A stretch of DNA of 64,000 bases. Source: Actinernus sp. WN-2022. Taxonomy: Eukaryota; Cnidaria; Anthozoa; Actiniaria; Actinernidae. The translations under genes and the position numbers were made by a program. Positions 43,329-54,779 of the stretch are shown piece by piece. Under the pieces are notes generated by a model. That model had not been told where the DNA came from. It was given only the letters and a program-made list of their open reading frames with translations, and did not search any database. Location of the stretch: assembly GCA_030867875.1 (NCBI GenBank), contig JAOWCC010000286.1, forward strand, positions 1,488,001 to 1,552,000, read 5' to 3'. Each line of letters opens with the position of its first letter. Position 1 is the first letter of the stretch.

Positions 43329-43334
43329 ATTAAA
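43329..43334 (+). promoter_or_regulatory. Candidate polyadenylation signal ATTAAA
   Basis: ATTAAA lies 171 bp after the stop codon of the FReD gene and is followed at about 43370-43405 by a GT-rich stretch that would suit a downstream element. This is the first plausible signal after the stop and gives a short 3' UTR. It also places the gene end just before the transposon at 43.49 kb. Confidence 0.4.
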
Positions 43335-43859
43335 GTTTTCTTCATCCTGAAAGAAGTGAACTAAGTTGAACGGTTTGTGAATGTCTGGTGTGTTTTGTTG
43401 CATGGATTTGTTTTCTTTCTATCGATTTTTCTGTTCCTACATCAACACCTTTTTATTACTGTCACTTCCCCTTTAGCTTGTTTTTCATAAAAGGAGAACT
43501 GAACCATAAATCAATCCGACGACTATACAAACTTGTATTCAAGAGAACTATGTTCTGCTATTTTATTTCTTTGTGGTGCACGTCTAAAAAGAAGAAATAC
43601 GTTTTGAAGGTCGAAAAATAGCTGATTATCTGCTGATAAAGCTGATAAGTGCTCTTTTCCCCGTATCGTACGTCATGCATACCAAGGGCACAACCACACC
43701 TTCAGCACAAAGAAAGCACAATAGTGCGCAAGTCCATCTATTCAAAGCCGAAAACAATATGACAAAACTAATTTATTCCCCGTATCGAACATCACAGATT
43801 ACAGGAATTGAGCCGTTTGTACTTAGCGGCGGTTGGGAGGAAGATTTTCAGATTTTCTT

Positions 43860-44545
43860 TCCTTTTACGCAAAACCACAGGCAGCGCAAGCTAATGATTT
43901 TTACAAGGAATGTATGGGAATTTTTAGAAAGAATCTAAAACTGTACTAAAATGATCGGTATTGTCATGAACGCTTACCTGTATGTTGTGAAATTGTTCCT
44001 CTTCATCACTGATGTGTTTATTTCTGGTTTGATGTACTTCTGGTGTTTTTGTCCTCCCCTATATAAATATTGAGAAGGCGGGAAACACGAGTCGCCATTA
44101 GTCCATGTGGTGATTCTTCGAGGCCTCGTTATTCTTCAAAGATCCAACATTTAGGCATTTTACCTCTAGAAACCCTTTCTCACATTCCTCTAGCACTCAT
44201 TTAATCGACCCATTACTTGTTTCCTCGCTTTCTAAGTAGTCAAATTCGACTGTTTCTGCAGCTAACCTAGCTTGTACTGAGCCGGGGTTCCGTCAACTTA
44301 GCCTTTATTTTATCAATAGTTGAACGGCTTTTCTTCGGGAGCAGTGACGAACGAGTGGCGAAGGAATCCGACACCACCTCGTGTTTTCTTCGAGGAGATT
44401 CGGAGAACGAAATTGTGCTCAATCGACCAATCGCTGAACGGCGGAATCTGCAAGGGAGACCCAATAACTTTTCAGCAAACAACTGTATAAAGTCAAATAG
44501 AAATGTAGTCGATTTCTTGGTTTAGTTCTCTTCAAAAGCTGTAAC
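43860..44545 (+). repeat. Left long inverted arm
   Basis: Contains a TATA-like TATATAAATA at about 44060 and a minus-strand 71-codon frame (44267-44482) whose conserved part, RSSLLPKK then STIDKIKAKLTEPRLST, also exists in the right arm. Confidence 0.85.
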
Positions 44546-44658
44546 CAAAAATGGAACCAAGGTAAGTTGTTAAATATGTTTTTGAAAAAAATGCGTCCAC
44601 GGTGTGGCGACTAGAATATGGTGTGACAAATAGGTGAGAACTCGTACTTTCCTTGTAG

Positions 44659-45240
44659 GATCCTTACAGATAAGCAAAGAACAGTTGTTAGCACTGCCGA
44701 AGCAAGACATAATATCCCGTTGAGTGGCCTTGCTGGCACTGGAAAGTCATACGTAGTAAACGAAATCGTAACGCGTCTGAAAAGCCTTGGACGGAAATGT
44801 TGTAGTGGTGTGTTCAGAAATTCAGAGTTAGAAATTAGAAATTCAGAGTTCTAGATGGTGGCATTTCCGCTAATGTATTTGTCAGTTCGGCAATAAACAG
44901 TATAATTATCCATTCCATTACGCTCTTCTAGCGGCTGATGTGCCTTCAGAAATGGCTATTTCTAAATCTGTTATGATGCCATAATGTGTAGCAAGAATGA
45001 AATCGGCTGATCGATGTCATAATTTGGGACGAAGCAGGGATGTAAATTCGAAGAATCTTTGATCTGGTCAACGCAACCATGCACGAACGGATCAAAAGCA
45101 GATCATACTGGTGGGAGAGTTTGTGCAGCTAAAACCCGATCCGAACGCTTTTGACGGCGGGGAACTGATTTATGTTTAAACTGTTTAGTTCAATATCGCT
45201 ATCACACACAGATTTACGAAAATGTTGAGACGGAATAATG
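44659..45240 (+). pseudogene. PIF1-like DNA helicase remnant
   Basis: After an acceptor TTGTAG, the frame encodes ILTDKQRTVVSTAEARHN, then PLSGLAGTGKSYVVNEIV, the Walker A segment (GLAGTGKS at 44726-44749) of PIF1/RecD-type helicases. Further on, VIIWDEAG (45016-45039) is the Walker B box, and ILVGEFVQLKPDPNAFDGGE (45102-45161) matches the PIF1 motif III region (VGD-x2-QL-P type). Stops and a missing stretch lie between them. Family members unwind DNA 5' to 3'. This copy is not functional. Confidence 0.7.
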
Positions 45241-45331
45241 GCCTGGGTGAGTGAGGCATATAAATATAACTTTTAGTTGAATCTGATTTTTATTTTAGCC
45301 AAACGGCGACAAAATCGGTCGGTTTTACGGC

Positions 45332-45372
45332 TCTCAGACCGGTTTTTAGGCTCTCAGACCGGTTTTTAGGAG
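45332..45372. repeat. About 20-bp tandem duplication
   Basis: GGCTCTCAGACCGGTTTTTA is directly repeated inside the long-arm element. Bases 45372-46930 show no further coding sequence. Confidence 0.8.
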
Positions 45373-46935
45373 ATTGATACCACACATCGTTAACGGCTCG
45401 CCTAAAAATGAAAATAGACATTTATAGCAATACTGCGCAGCTAAGTACAAAGAAAAGATAATGATTTCTCTTTTCGTGGGTTGTTTATTTAATTTGATTA
45501 CAAATTAAATATTCTAGCGATTTTTCATTACTTTATTAATTTTAGACATTTTTGGTACGCAAAATAATGACCAAATTGAGAAGCCAAAATCTCCAATGAT
45601 ACATGGCCTGGCTATATTAGAGTATAACCTAGCGAAAGAGCAATGGTTCTTCTTCAAATACATGCAATAAAATGTTTGGGCAATTAAAACTACGAATTGT
45701 CAGGGCATCTAACGCAAGTGGCACCGACGTAAGAATGCTCTCTTTTCTCACAGCGTTCGAATGCACAGAATCTAAGATGAACAGAGGAAAAAAATATTAT
45801 ATCAACTTCTATCAGGTTAAATTTAATACTAAAGAAGCCTGAGTACTTTCAGATAGATTATATATCGGTTTCTACCAATTACGTAAAAAATCAGTGGCTT
45901 TTAGCGGTATTTTTGCGATGACATATTGTTGAATCTTTACTCATGCCGGAGCGCCGACAACTTTCAATTGATAGACTACCTTTATGAGACTTCTAAGTCA
46001 ATCCTAATGATCTACAGTTGAACTATTCACTGTCAGGAATGTTAAAAAGTAATTGTAATGGCTTAATATGTACCTTTCATGTGGTTTCGTAGAGAATTGG
46101 AAGCGTTATAAACAGGTCTGCCGTATTCAACTGTCAATAGCTGAGATTGCGTTACACACAGGAAGCCCGCTTTTTCGGAACAAATGAACAACGTGTTTAC
46201 GCAGAACTCCATAACTGTGGATTTCTGATTTGCATCAGTTCCGATCCGGGGAACTAGTTATATTCGATATAGGATCTCAGTGTAACTGGATTTGGCTTTT
46301 ATTTTTGCCTTTGAGTTTCAATGGCTGGGAGATGGACCTATCGCGTAATTCGTTTAGTTAGTGGCCGCCATGTTGAACCTGAATAGTCGGTAAGTTTGTA
46401 ATTTGTGTCAGTTAAAGTTACTAAAAAAATCTGGAAATTTTGACCGGTTTCCGTAAATCGGTGTAAACCGGTCTGGATCCGTGCCTGCCATACTATGGAA
46501 CTTGGCAACCACGACGGCTACGTCAGAGACGACGGGACGTAGAGACGGAAGTGTTTTCTCCAGGTGATTTGGTGTTGACTCTTTTCTTTGTTCCTCACAA
46601 CCAGATTTTCTAAAAATATGATGAGTATAGAGTTCCGTTCACGCCGAACGAAAAACGGATTGATTATCTTTCAGTTACGTTCGCGTTCTCTTTTAAAAAA
46701 CGTAAAATGTGGGAGTTTCACGTTGTGCTTTTGCAGACAACGCAGGTGCAGTTATTGTATTTTGTAATTAAGGCTATTGTTTTATGCAGTCGTCCAAGAC
46801 GTTGCCGTCGTGAAATGAAAAAAATAGGTCCGTGTAGCAACCATATTCCAGTCCGCGGTTCAACAAAATCCTCTATAGATAACAAATTCTTTTACAACTT
46901 ACATTGGTTCCATTTTTGTTTATTTTCAATTTTTA

Positions 46936-47660
46936 GTTACAGCTTTTGAAGAGAACCAAACCTAAGAAATCGACTACATTTCCATTTGACTTTATACAGT
47001 TGTGTTTTCTTATTGTTTGCTGAAAGTTCTTGGGTCTCCCCTGCAGATCCCACCGTTCAGCGATTGGTCAATTGAGCACAATGACTTCGTTCTCCGAATC
47101 TCCTCGGTGTCGGATTCCTTCGCCATTCGTTCGTCACTGCTCCCGAAGAAAAGCTGTTCAACTATTGATAAAATAAAAGCTAAGCTGACGGAACCCCGGC
47201 TCAGTACATGCTAGGTTAGCTGCAGAAACAGTCGAATTTGACTAGTTAGAAAGCGAGGAAATAAGCAATAGGTCGAATTAAATGAGTGCTAGAGGAATGT
47301 GAGAAAGGGTTTCTAGAGGTAAAATGGCTGAAAGGTTGGATCTTTGGGTTGCTGAGAGAAAGGGTTGCTGGAATTTTGGAATTTTGAAGAGTTACGAGGC
47401 CTCGAAGAGTCGCCACATGGACTAATGGCGAGTCGTGTTTCCCGCCTTCTCAATATTTATATAGGGGAAGACAAAAAACCCAGACGTGCCTCAAACCAGA
47501 AATAAACACAGCAGTGATGAAGCGGAACAACTTCACAACACAGGTAAGATTTCATGACATTATTGATCATTTTAGTACAGTTTTAGATTTTTTCTAAAAC
47601 TTCCCATACATTCCTTGTAAAAATCATTAGCTTGGTCTGCCTGTTGCAAAACACAGTACA
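46936..47660 (-). repeat. Right long inverted arm
   Basis: Reverse complement of 43860-44545, with a local extra segment near 47330-47400. Contains the + strand 70-codon frame 47002-47214 ending LTEPRLSTC. Confidence 0.85.
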
Positions 47661-48148
47661 ATAAATTTTGCTATGAGTCTTTTCGTGTTTAGATCTACTC
47701 ATTGGGCTAAAATTGACTTTAGGCTTCAGTTCTCCTTTAACAAAAAAAGAAGAGAAATGTAAAAATAGCCTGCTCTACTTCAAGAAAGAACAAAAGCCTG
47801 AATATACCTTATTAACGTTGTTTTGGTTAATATGGAGCCACTTCAAGTGTAAACGAAGAATGCTGAATATGAGCCACATAGAAAATACTGACACCGTACC
47901 GTTCATAGTCTAAAATGAACGAGAGCAACATTAAGAATGGAGTCTGAAGCACGTAGCTCGATCACTAGTTTGATAAAACACGTTTGATAAACATTATACT
48001 GAATATGAGCCACAGCGAAAATGCTGACACCGTCCTGTTCTTAGATTAAAAAGAAAGAGCTACATTAGGAATGATATAGCCTGAAGCACGAAACGCGATT
48101 AGTTTTCAGGTTCTTGTATGTGTATTTTTCTGCACTTTCTGGCACAAT

Positions 48149-49091
48149 GGCCCTTTTGCAGAAATGCAATCACGTGGTTGTACAGGGTGGCCCAAAAAAT
48201 CTTAATTCATATATTTAAAGGCACTTGTACGAGATCGGTAGTGTTATTACAACAACAACAACTCTATTTGAGCCTCTTAGGTTAATCATCTAAAATAGTT
48301 ACAAGAAAGAGAAATTTAAATATAAATTAGGTCAGGGAGCCCAGAAAAACCGGCCAAAAGGGCTTATCAAAGCTGGCCGACCCAAAAAAAAACCTGCTAT
48401 GACATGTATATTGAAAAACCTGCTATGCTATTTTTCATCTCCAATCGATTGTTGATCTTTCAAAACCAGCGTTTTTAACTCGTGGATGCACGCATGCGCA
48501 GGAACGACGAGTTCTTGAGTTTATGTGGATTCGATTTCCGAGCGTGGCGTTATGTCCGAGCATGGCGTTGACTTTTCCGAAGATATATTGACGGACGTTT
48601 GTGATAGCTAGCTGTGAATGGGATATGCGATTTTCTTAACTGATATTAATAATGCTCGCTTAATGTTACAGGCAGGTGGCTCAAACCTGGACAGACATGG
48701 TAATGGTCCCTATCAATCACTTAGTGGTGATGACGTAACTATGACGTCATCGGTCACGTGATGTTAAGTACATGCCGGTATCCCTCATTTCTAATGCCAG
48801 ACAGTTCAAACTTGGACAGGCATGGTATTCGGTCCCCACGATTCATTTAGTGGTGATGACGTAATGATGACGTCATCGGTCACTTGATTTTTAGTATATG
48901 CCAAAATAGCTCACTCACCATCCGCGAGTTGCCCTTAGGGGCCCTATGTTTAGAGATCAGAGATCCATCATACATGTACATGGCAACGCCTTTCCCATGG
49001 GTAGGACGAGCTGAATTCACTCGTTAACGAAGTATCATATCAGCACGTGACTGTATTATATCAGCACGTGACTGTTTCCTGCAAAAGGTCT
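48149..49091. mobile_element. DNA transposon, copy B
   Basis: Ends GCCCTTTTGCAGAAATGCAA and CCTGCAAAAGGTC are inverted and match copy A at 40.66 kb. Inside are a short minus-strand non-LTR tail (48247-48400, begins ACAACAACAACAACTCTATT) and a duplicated TGACGTCA block. Confidence 0.6.
48672..48902. repeat. Duplicated block with TGACGTCA motifs
   Basis: Two copies about 116 bp apart contain TTAGTGGTGATGACGTAA (or a close variant) and ATGACGTCATCGGTCAC. TGACGTCA is the CREB/ATF palindrome. Confidence 0.7.
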
Positions 49092-49265
49092 ATTGCGTTG
49101 TCTTCCTCAAACCAACTTTTATTTTACAGTCCCTAATTTGTGTTCTTTTCTTTGTCACAACTGACGTATAATAAACAAGTGATATTCCTAATACCAGGAG
49201 CGTCCATATCTCCTATACAGCAAACGTTTTCACAAGTTAGGCTATTTTTAGATCATTTTTCCCGC

Positions 49266-49463
49266 CAATAGACCGATTTAGCTTGTACATTTGTTGTCCC
49301 AATTGAGATCTTGTGACAGTTCTCCAGAGGATTCAGTACTTTGTTTTCCGATTAGAGAAATTGATATATTTCCTCTTGGGATACAGAAAAGAAAATGCTG
49401 AAGGGAAAAGTGAGGTGACCTAAATTGGGACAACAAATGTACAAGCTAAATCGGTCAATTAGT
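49266..49463. mobile_element. Foldback MITE
   Basis: Arms of about 42 bp: the left has GACCGATTTAGCTTGTACAT and the right ATGTACAAGCTAAATCGGTC. A smaller inverted pair, GTGGGTTGCATCA / GATTGCAACCCAAG, follows at 49483-49541. Confidence 0.85.
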
Positions 49464-49541
49464 GGGTTGCATCAGTGGCGGAACAAAAGATGTATCATTG
49501 GCTAGTGATTTCATTCCCTTAGGAATGATTGCAACCCAAGT

Positions 49542-51020
49542 ATAGCGGGAAACCGTTCTTAAAATAACCTAACCTGTGAAAACGCTGTGACACAGCCCTA
49601 GTATACGGGATGAACGCTTCTGGTTATAGTATCATGCTGATACGAATTACTGCTTAAATGAAATCTACTTAATTATTGCACACTTATTGAAATTCCTTAA
49701 TTCGATGGTCATCGTGTCACGTGATTGGTCAGATCTTAATTAAGAAAAAAGTTAAATTAAAATGCATCGCGAGTAAAATATATGAATAAAAACCTTGATA
49801 AAATATTTGTTATTGGATGGTGGTTTAAACCACACATATTATAGACCTGACTTCATGTAACGACCTTTTATAATGTGAAGGCTACGATAATGACCGGTGA
49901 AGTATTTTGCACATTTTCGTCTTAAAGTATAATACATGTTCATAAGGGAAGATACAAGATACCTAAAAAAAATAAACAAGGTTAACTTGCGATCGCATTT
50001 TGAGTTGAACAGTGGTTCAATTTTGTGCCACCTAACCAATCTCGCCTAATGATTTGTAAGCCTAGGAGTAGATCAACATTTTAAACTTTGCCAGTATTTT
50101 GAGCAAAAGAACAAGTTTGGTGTTAACATTTTCTGTTTACCTTTGTTTTATGCTGAACCGGGAAATTTATGCTTGAGATGTTTTCTCAATCACGCTTGTC
50201 TAGTGACGGGAAATTCCAATGTGTCAGTCAATATAGATCTTCCGTCTGGTAACAAAGATAACAAACACTTCTAGTCCTATTCCACGATTGAAGAACAATG
50301 AACAAACTACAGCGGCTGTCCGATTATTTTTGTCTCTTAACTTTGATTGATATTGTTATTTCTAAAGATAATTTCCACTAAGTTTACGATTTCTTTTGCT
50401 CACTCTGTCCCGTTCATGATTTTGTGTTATTCTATTTATCTGTTGTTCTTTTGTTTCCAGTCATTGTTTCGCACAAAGTAGAAACAGTTGGCTGTCTGCA
50501 CGTAAAAAATAGAAATAACGCGACATGTAAACAAGAATGTAGAGAGGATGTGGCCAATAAAAAAGGATAAACCTTAACTGTTTGTCTTTACTTACTTGTT
50601 TCTCTCTTTTATATATATAAATGTAGATATGTTACAAATAGTTGACAATCTGAGTGCATTGCATGTTTCTTAGTGCTTGCATGGTTGCCAATATTTAAAA
50701 TTGATCCCAGGCAAGTAGCTCGAATGTACGAAAAGAAAAGAAGTCCAAGGCAAAAGATATATCGCAAGAGCAACTTTACGATTAAATGTAGGAATCGAGG
50801 AAGCTTTGTTTAAATTTGTATTTGAAAGATTTCTTTGAAATAATTCGCGTCCGATCTTTTTTTATCTAGTACATAAACGTACAATTAGTCACATGAATTT
50901 GGTTGATCAATTTCAAGATACCGCACTTTTTAAACGGTGGGGAGGAGTGGCAGTCATACTCTGAGAGTTATTATTCTTAAAATTTTGTTTTGAAGTATAA
51001 TGATTGGATTGAGGGTACTT
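49542..51020. other. Intergenic sequence with no gene seen
   Basis: AT-rich. Short open frames (for example 49839-50039 minus) have no recognisable motif. Confidence 0.4.
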
Positions 51021-52370
51021 AGGGACTGTTCGTTTATTACGTCGCAGGGGGGGGGGGGGGGGGGGGGGGGGCTGGTGGTTTTTGGAAAAACATTCTGGAT
51101 AAAAAATATACCCCTGCGTCTTGATTTTTTCTTAAATTAAGACCCCCTTTAAAAAAAACGTTTTCCAATTTTTACCCCCCTCCCCTCAAAAACTATAATT
51201 TAGTCACCAATTCGAAACGGTTCCAAATAATCGCCAAGTTACGTTTGTTTCAAAATGGCGGCTAAGCAGCTAGCAAAGATAGCAGAGCTTGAGACAGATG
51301 AACTAGCACTAGCATTAAACTGGCAGGACAAAAGGTCAGAGATTAGAAAAGAATCTTTGAAAGGAAAATATATTAATTAGATCTTGTTTGCAAGCGCTCA
51401 ATGGACCTGATGTCCTTCATAGGCTGGATTCACTGTATGGTCCAGCAATGAATCAACAAAGGGATCAGAAGGGAAACGTGGCCAGGGGCTTGTGGACTGT
51501 TCAAGAAAGCTTAATGCATGGAAAAGGCTATTTATTATTTTAACGAAGCCTATAAAATCTACTCGTCTTTTTTCATGTTTTCCCCACTCAGACAGACACG
51601 CTTTCAGGGACAAATTTCTGGACCCTTGCTACGGCCTGAATGTTGTTAGTTACACATATTAAGAAGCTTTGTTGTACTCAAAGATGATCATTCTCCAAAG
51701 GAGTTCGCTGTCACAGCTTAATTTACTTGAACTCCGGAGTATATTCCATACCTTGAATATTGTCATTTTCAACCAGAACAGGCGTATCCTGGATGCCAGA
51801 GGTTCTACTGCCCTCTCTAACGCAAAAAGCGAGGTTCTACTGCCCTCTCTAACGCGAAAAGCGAGGTTCTACTGCCCTCTCTAACGCGAAAAGCGAGGTT
51901 CTACTTCCCTCTCTAACGCGAAAAGCGAGGTTCTACTGCCCCTCTCTGAACGCGACTAAAAAGCGAGGTTCTACTGCCCTCTCTAACGCCATCGAGGAGC
52001 GAAGCGACGAAATTCGCTCCTTCGCGCCCTAAACTTTGGCTTAGAGTAGAACCCAATCTCTGCATGGCATCCAGGGTAGAAGAGGCGTAACTGGTATCAC
52101 CGATATTATTACCGCTGACCGTTTATTGCCATGCTCATGTCGAGTACTCCTCCAGTTAAATCGTTGTTACTCGATCGGACTTCCTGTGGGACGTTCTTCG
52201 TCCTTCTTCTTTTCTAAAATCTTCTCTATAAAATGTTACCCCTCTAATTCTTTAGAATTTTAAAATTTACCCCCATAAATTTTGCATGTTCAAAAAATTT
52301 ACCTCCCCCATAAAACCACCAGCCCCCCCCACCCCCCCCCCCCCTGCGACGTAATAAACGAACAGTCCCT
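51021..52370. mobile_element. 1.35-kb TIR element with G-tract ends
   Basis: Left end AGGGACTGTTCGTTTATTAC then GTCGCA, 25 G and CTGGTGGTTTT. The right end is the exact inverse with C-tracts, ending GTAATAAACGAACAGTCCCT. Inside is a 41-codon frame starting MAAKQLAKIAELETDELALA at 51255 (unrecognised) and a 32-bp minisatellite. No clear target duplication seen. Confidence 0.8.
51799..51992. repeat. 32-bp minisatellite, six copies
   Basis: The unit starts GAGGTTCTACTGCCCTCTCT and ends AACGCGAAAAGC. One copy has small insertions. Confidence 0.9.
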
Positions 52371-52469
52371 CTCAAAAATACATATTTCACATCACATTTA
52401 GAGTTTCATTTTTGCACTAACCTCACTTTCTGTCTCCCAACACCTAAACTTGCCCAGAACCAAGCTCTT

Positions 52470-52748
52470 ATGTCCACAAGCACTTCACGACAAACTAAAT
52501 TCATCCATAATTACCGCAAAGCATGCCGGAAATCCTACCAAACAGCGGCATGGCACTTCCCCATCTTCATTCTTCAAAATATATATATACGTCTAAAGCC
52601 ATTTCGACCTAATACCTTCATATTGGAATCAATGGCAAGTAAATGTTGTCCAATATTCCAAAAAAGCTATGATAGGTGGCTCCAGACCCCCATTTATAAA
52701 GCCCACGCTAAAATGACAAAAAGACGTCCTGGCCCAGTTCACGACTGA
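52470..52748 (+). other. Unrecognised 92-codon frame
   Basis: Begins MSTSTSRQTKFIHNYRKACR. It is basic and has no motif, signal peptide or splice support. Probably chance or debris next to the TIR element. Confidence 0.15.
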
Positions 52749-53151
52749 AAATGAGGCTTTTTCTCTGTCACAATAAACTGGCACAGACTCACTTCTTTGA
52801 GAAAGTGCTGATTCAAGCTCTCATCAGACTTAATGATGTCCTCCAGCACTCTATAAATGGAGGGGGAGATAGTAGCCAGCGAACAGCATCCTCTACTTGA
52901 TAGCCTGTGTAACGCCGTCCGTCTCCCCTCAGAACTCGGGAAGGGGACGTCTGTGCTACACTGTTGTTATTGTATTCTGGCATAATTTTGCATAAACTAC
53001 ATCTCGATTTCCATTGGCCGAGAAACACTAGACGGTACACATTGTAGATTTCAGATTGTTCATTTCCTATTGTTAATGGGAATGCAAGAGACAAAGAGGG
53101 AGGACGCTGCGAAGCGGGGAAAATAAATAAATTTCCTTCTTTGATAGCCTA

Positions 53152-53670
53152 TACACAGACCTCCGTAATCCCTTCAAAGGAAGGGGATTTGGAGATCTTT
53201 CTTTCCTCGAGGGAGTTCAAGATTGGATGAACTCTTGAGTTTGAGAACCATGTAAACTCGAGGTTTGAGAATTCGCGCTCGTAGCCGAACTCGCCTGACC
53301 GCCGAGGCTATTTCTTTTCACTTGAAATTCGAGAGAAATAATTTCTTCCCAGACTTGAAATGCAGCAGTTCCATGAACGATATTCTTATATTTTTTTCTC
53401 GATATTAACCGAGCATAGGACACAAAATGACATAGCAAGTTATCTTAATACAATTCCAAACCAGAGTGAATAGTTCTGGCTCTGCGGGAAAACCCGAGCT
53501 CGAAGGTCAACATAACCGGTAAGCCAATCAGCACCCGCTATGAGGCACCAGCCAATCGGCGACTGGTTACAACATTCCTGTAACTATCCACGTGACCTAG
53601 AACACGATTAACTCATCCATAGTACAGACCACCTTTTCCTTCCTTTGAAGGGATTACGGAGGTCTGTGTA
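53152..53670. mobile_element. 520-bp TIR element, TA-flanked
   Basis: Ends ACACAGACCTCCGTAATCCC and GGGATTACGGAGGTCTGTGT, about 33 bp, are perfect or nearly so. TA on both sides fits a Tc1/mariner-like target. No transposase; an internal minus-strand frame (53217-53438) is unrecognised. Confidence 0.8.
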
Positions 53671-54224
53671 CCCCGGGAGGTACTCCTGTTTGTGACGTAT
53701 TATGTATGTGCGGCGGGGGTGGGTCAGGGTTTTGACCTGATTTGGGCAGATCAGGGTCAGGATTTGAGTATAAATTGGGGTGCAGTCATGGTCGGGGTTC
53801 AGTATTTTTTAGGCAGTTAGGGTTCAGTTTTTTTTAGCTACTATGTCCAAAAAAGACATTCTGTTGCCGCATTTTGATCGCCTGCCCACATGCAAGCACT
53901 GAGGTTCCCATACATCGTGACGCCGCTAATTCGTACTTCAGTACTTATCTATGTACTTCATCTGCTGATTTGTTTACCCAATGATACGTCCCGACTTGAA
54001 ATGTTCCGTATTTTGCATGCAATCCCGGTACGCGGTATACTGGCCGGGGTATATATCTGACCGTGTTTTGAAAACAATTTAAAGAAGGCGCAATCAGGGT
54101 TTTTCCCCAAACAATGGGGCAATCAGGGTTTAGGAGCTCGGATTGGGTCAAACAGGGTCAGGGTTTGAGCCTCTTGGCCTCACATACATACCCATTTTTC
54201 ATGTAAGTACCCCCCCCCCCCCCC
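53671..54224. mobile_element. MITE with GGTCAGGG-rich interior
   Basis: Imperfect inverted ends GGGAGGTACTCC...TATGTATGTG and CACATACATA...AAGTACCCCC enclose repeated TCAGGGTTT / GGGTCAGGGT motifs. The right end has a run of about 17 C. Confidence 0.5.
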
Positions 54225-54779
54225 AAATGTACAGGGATGCCATCAACTCCAAATGGTTTCCTTCTATCGCACTGTGTTTTTGTTGCAGCAACGCTTTTGT
54301 GAGAGGTACACATATGTATCCCTTTGATTTATCCACTATTAAAAGGCAGGAGAAATTTACACAAGAAATTTACATAACTTTTCATCTCTCAAAAATATTT
54401 GTTTTAATGGGATTTTCACTGGTCTCACTATGAGCTTGAATCATAAACAACATTTGCCATGCAATGTGATGCAGCTGTACACTTTTATAGGTATCGATAT
54501 TAAAGTATAACTTTTAATATGGGCACGCAAGCCCTGATGCCCTGATTAAAAAAAATTTCACAGGGGCATGGCTCTTAAAGTTTACTTAGGACCAGAATTG
54601 TTAAGGCGGTACAAAGATAGCTAATTTTGGAATAACTTAATATTCCAAATTGAATAGATTAGTACATAAAATATATTGAGATCTTAGCCGCCAAAAAAAT
54701 TGCTGCACAGCAAACTGGAGTAAAAAAAATTCATGCAGCTTGAGAATACCCCCCTCCCCATAACTTTTCTAATGGTCCG

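Larger units (their letters stand above)
43490..47738. mobile_element. 4.25-kb element with long inverted arms and a PIF1-like helicase remnant
   Basis: The outer ends AAAGGAGAACTGAA (43490) and TTCAGTTCTCCTTT (47738) are inverted, and long arms (about 43860-44545 and 46936-47660) are inverted copies of each other. The right end is TTAA-flanked; the left flank is not. The end sequence is shared with shorter relatives at 62.2-62.4 and 63.0-63.35 kb. Between the arms lies a decayed helicase (44659-45240). This looks like a transposon that carried or captured a PIF1-type gene. Confidence 0.7.

Noticed and set aside
51255..51380. 41-codon frame MAAKQLAKIAEL as a small gene
   Set aside because: Short, inside a TIR element, no relatives known; kept only as a note in the element entry.
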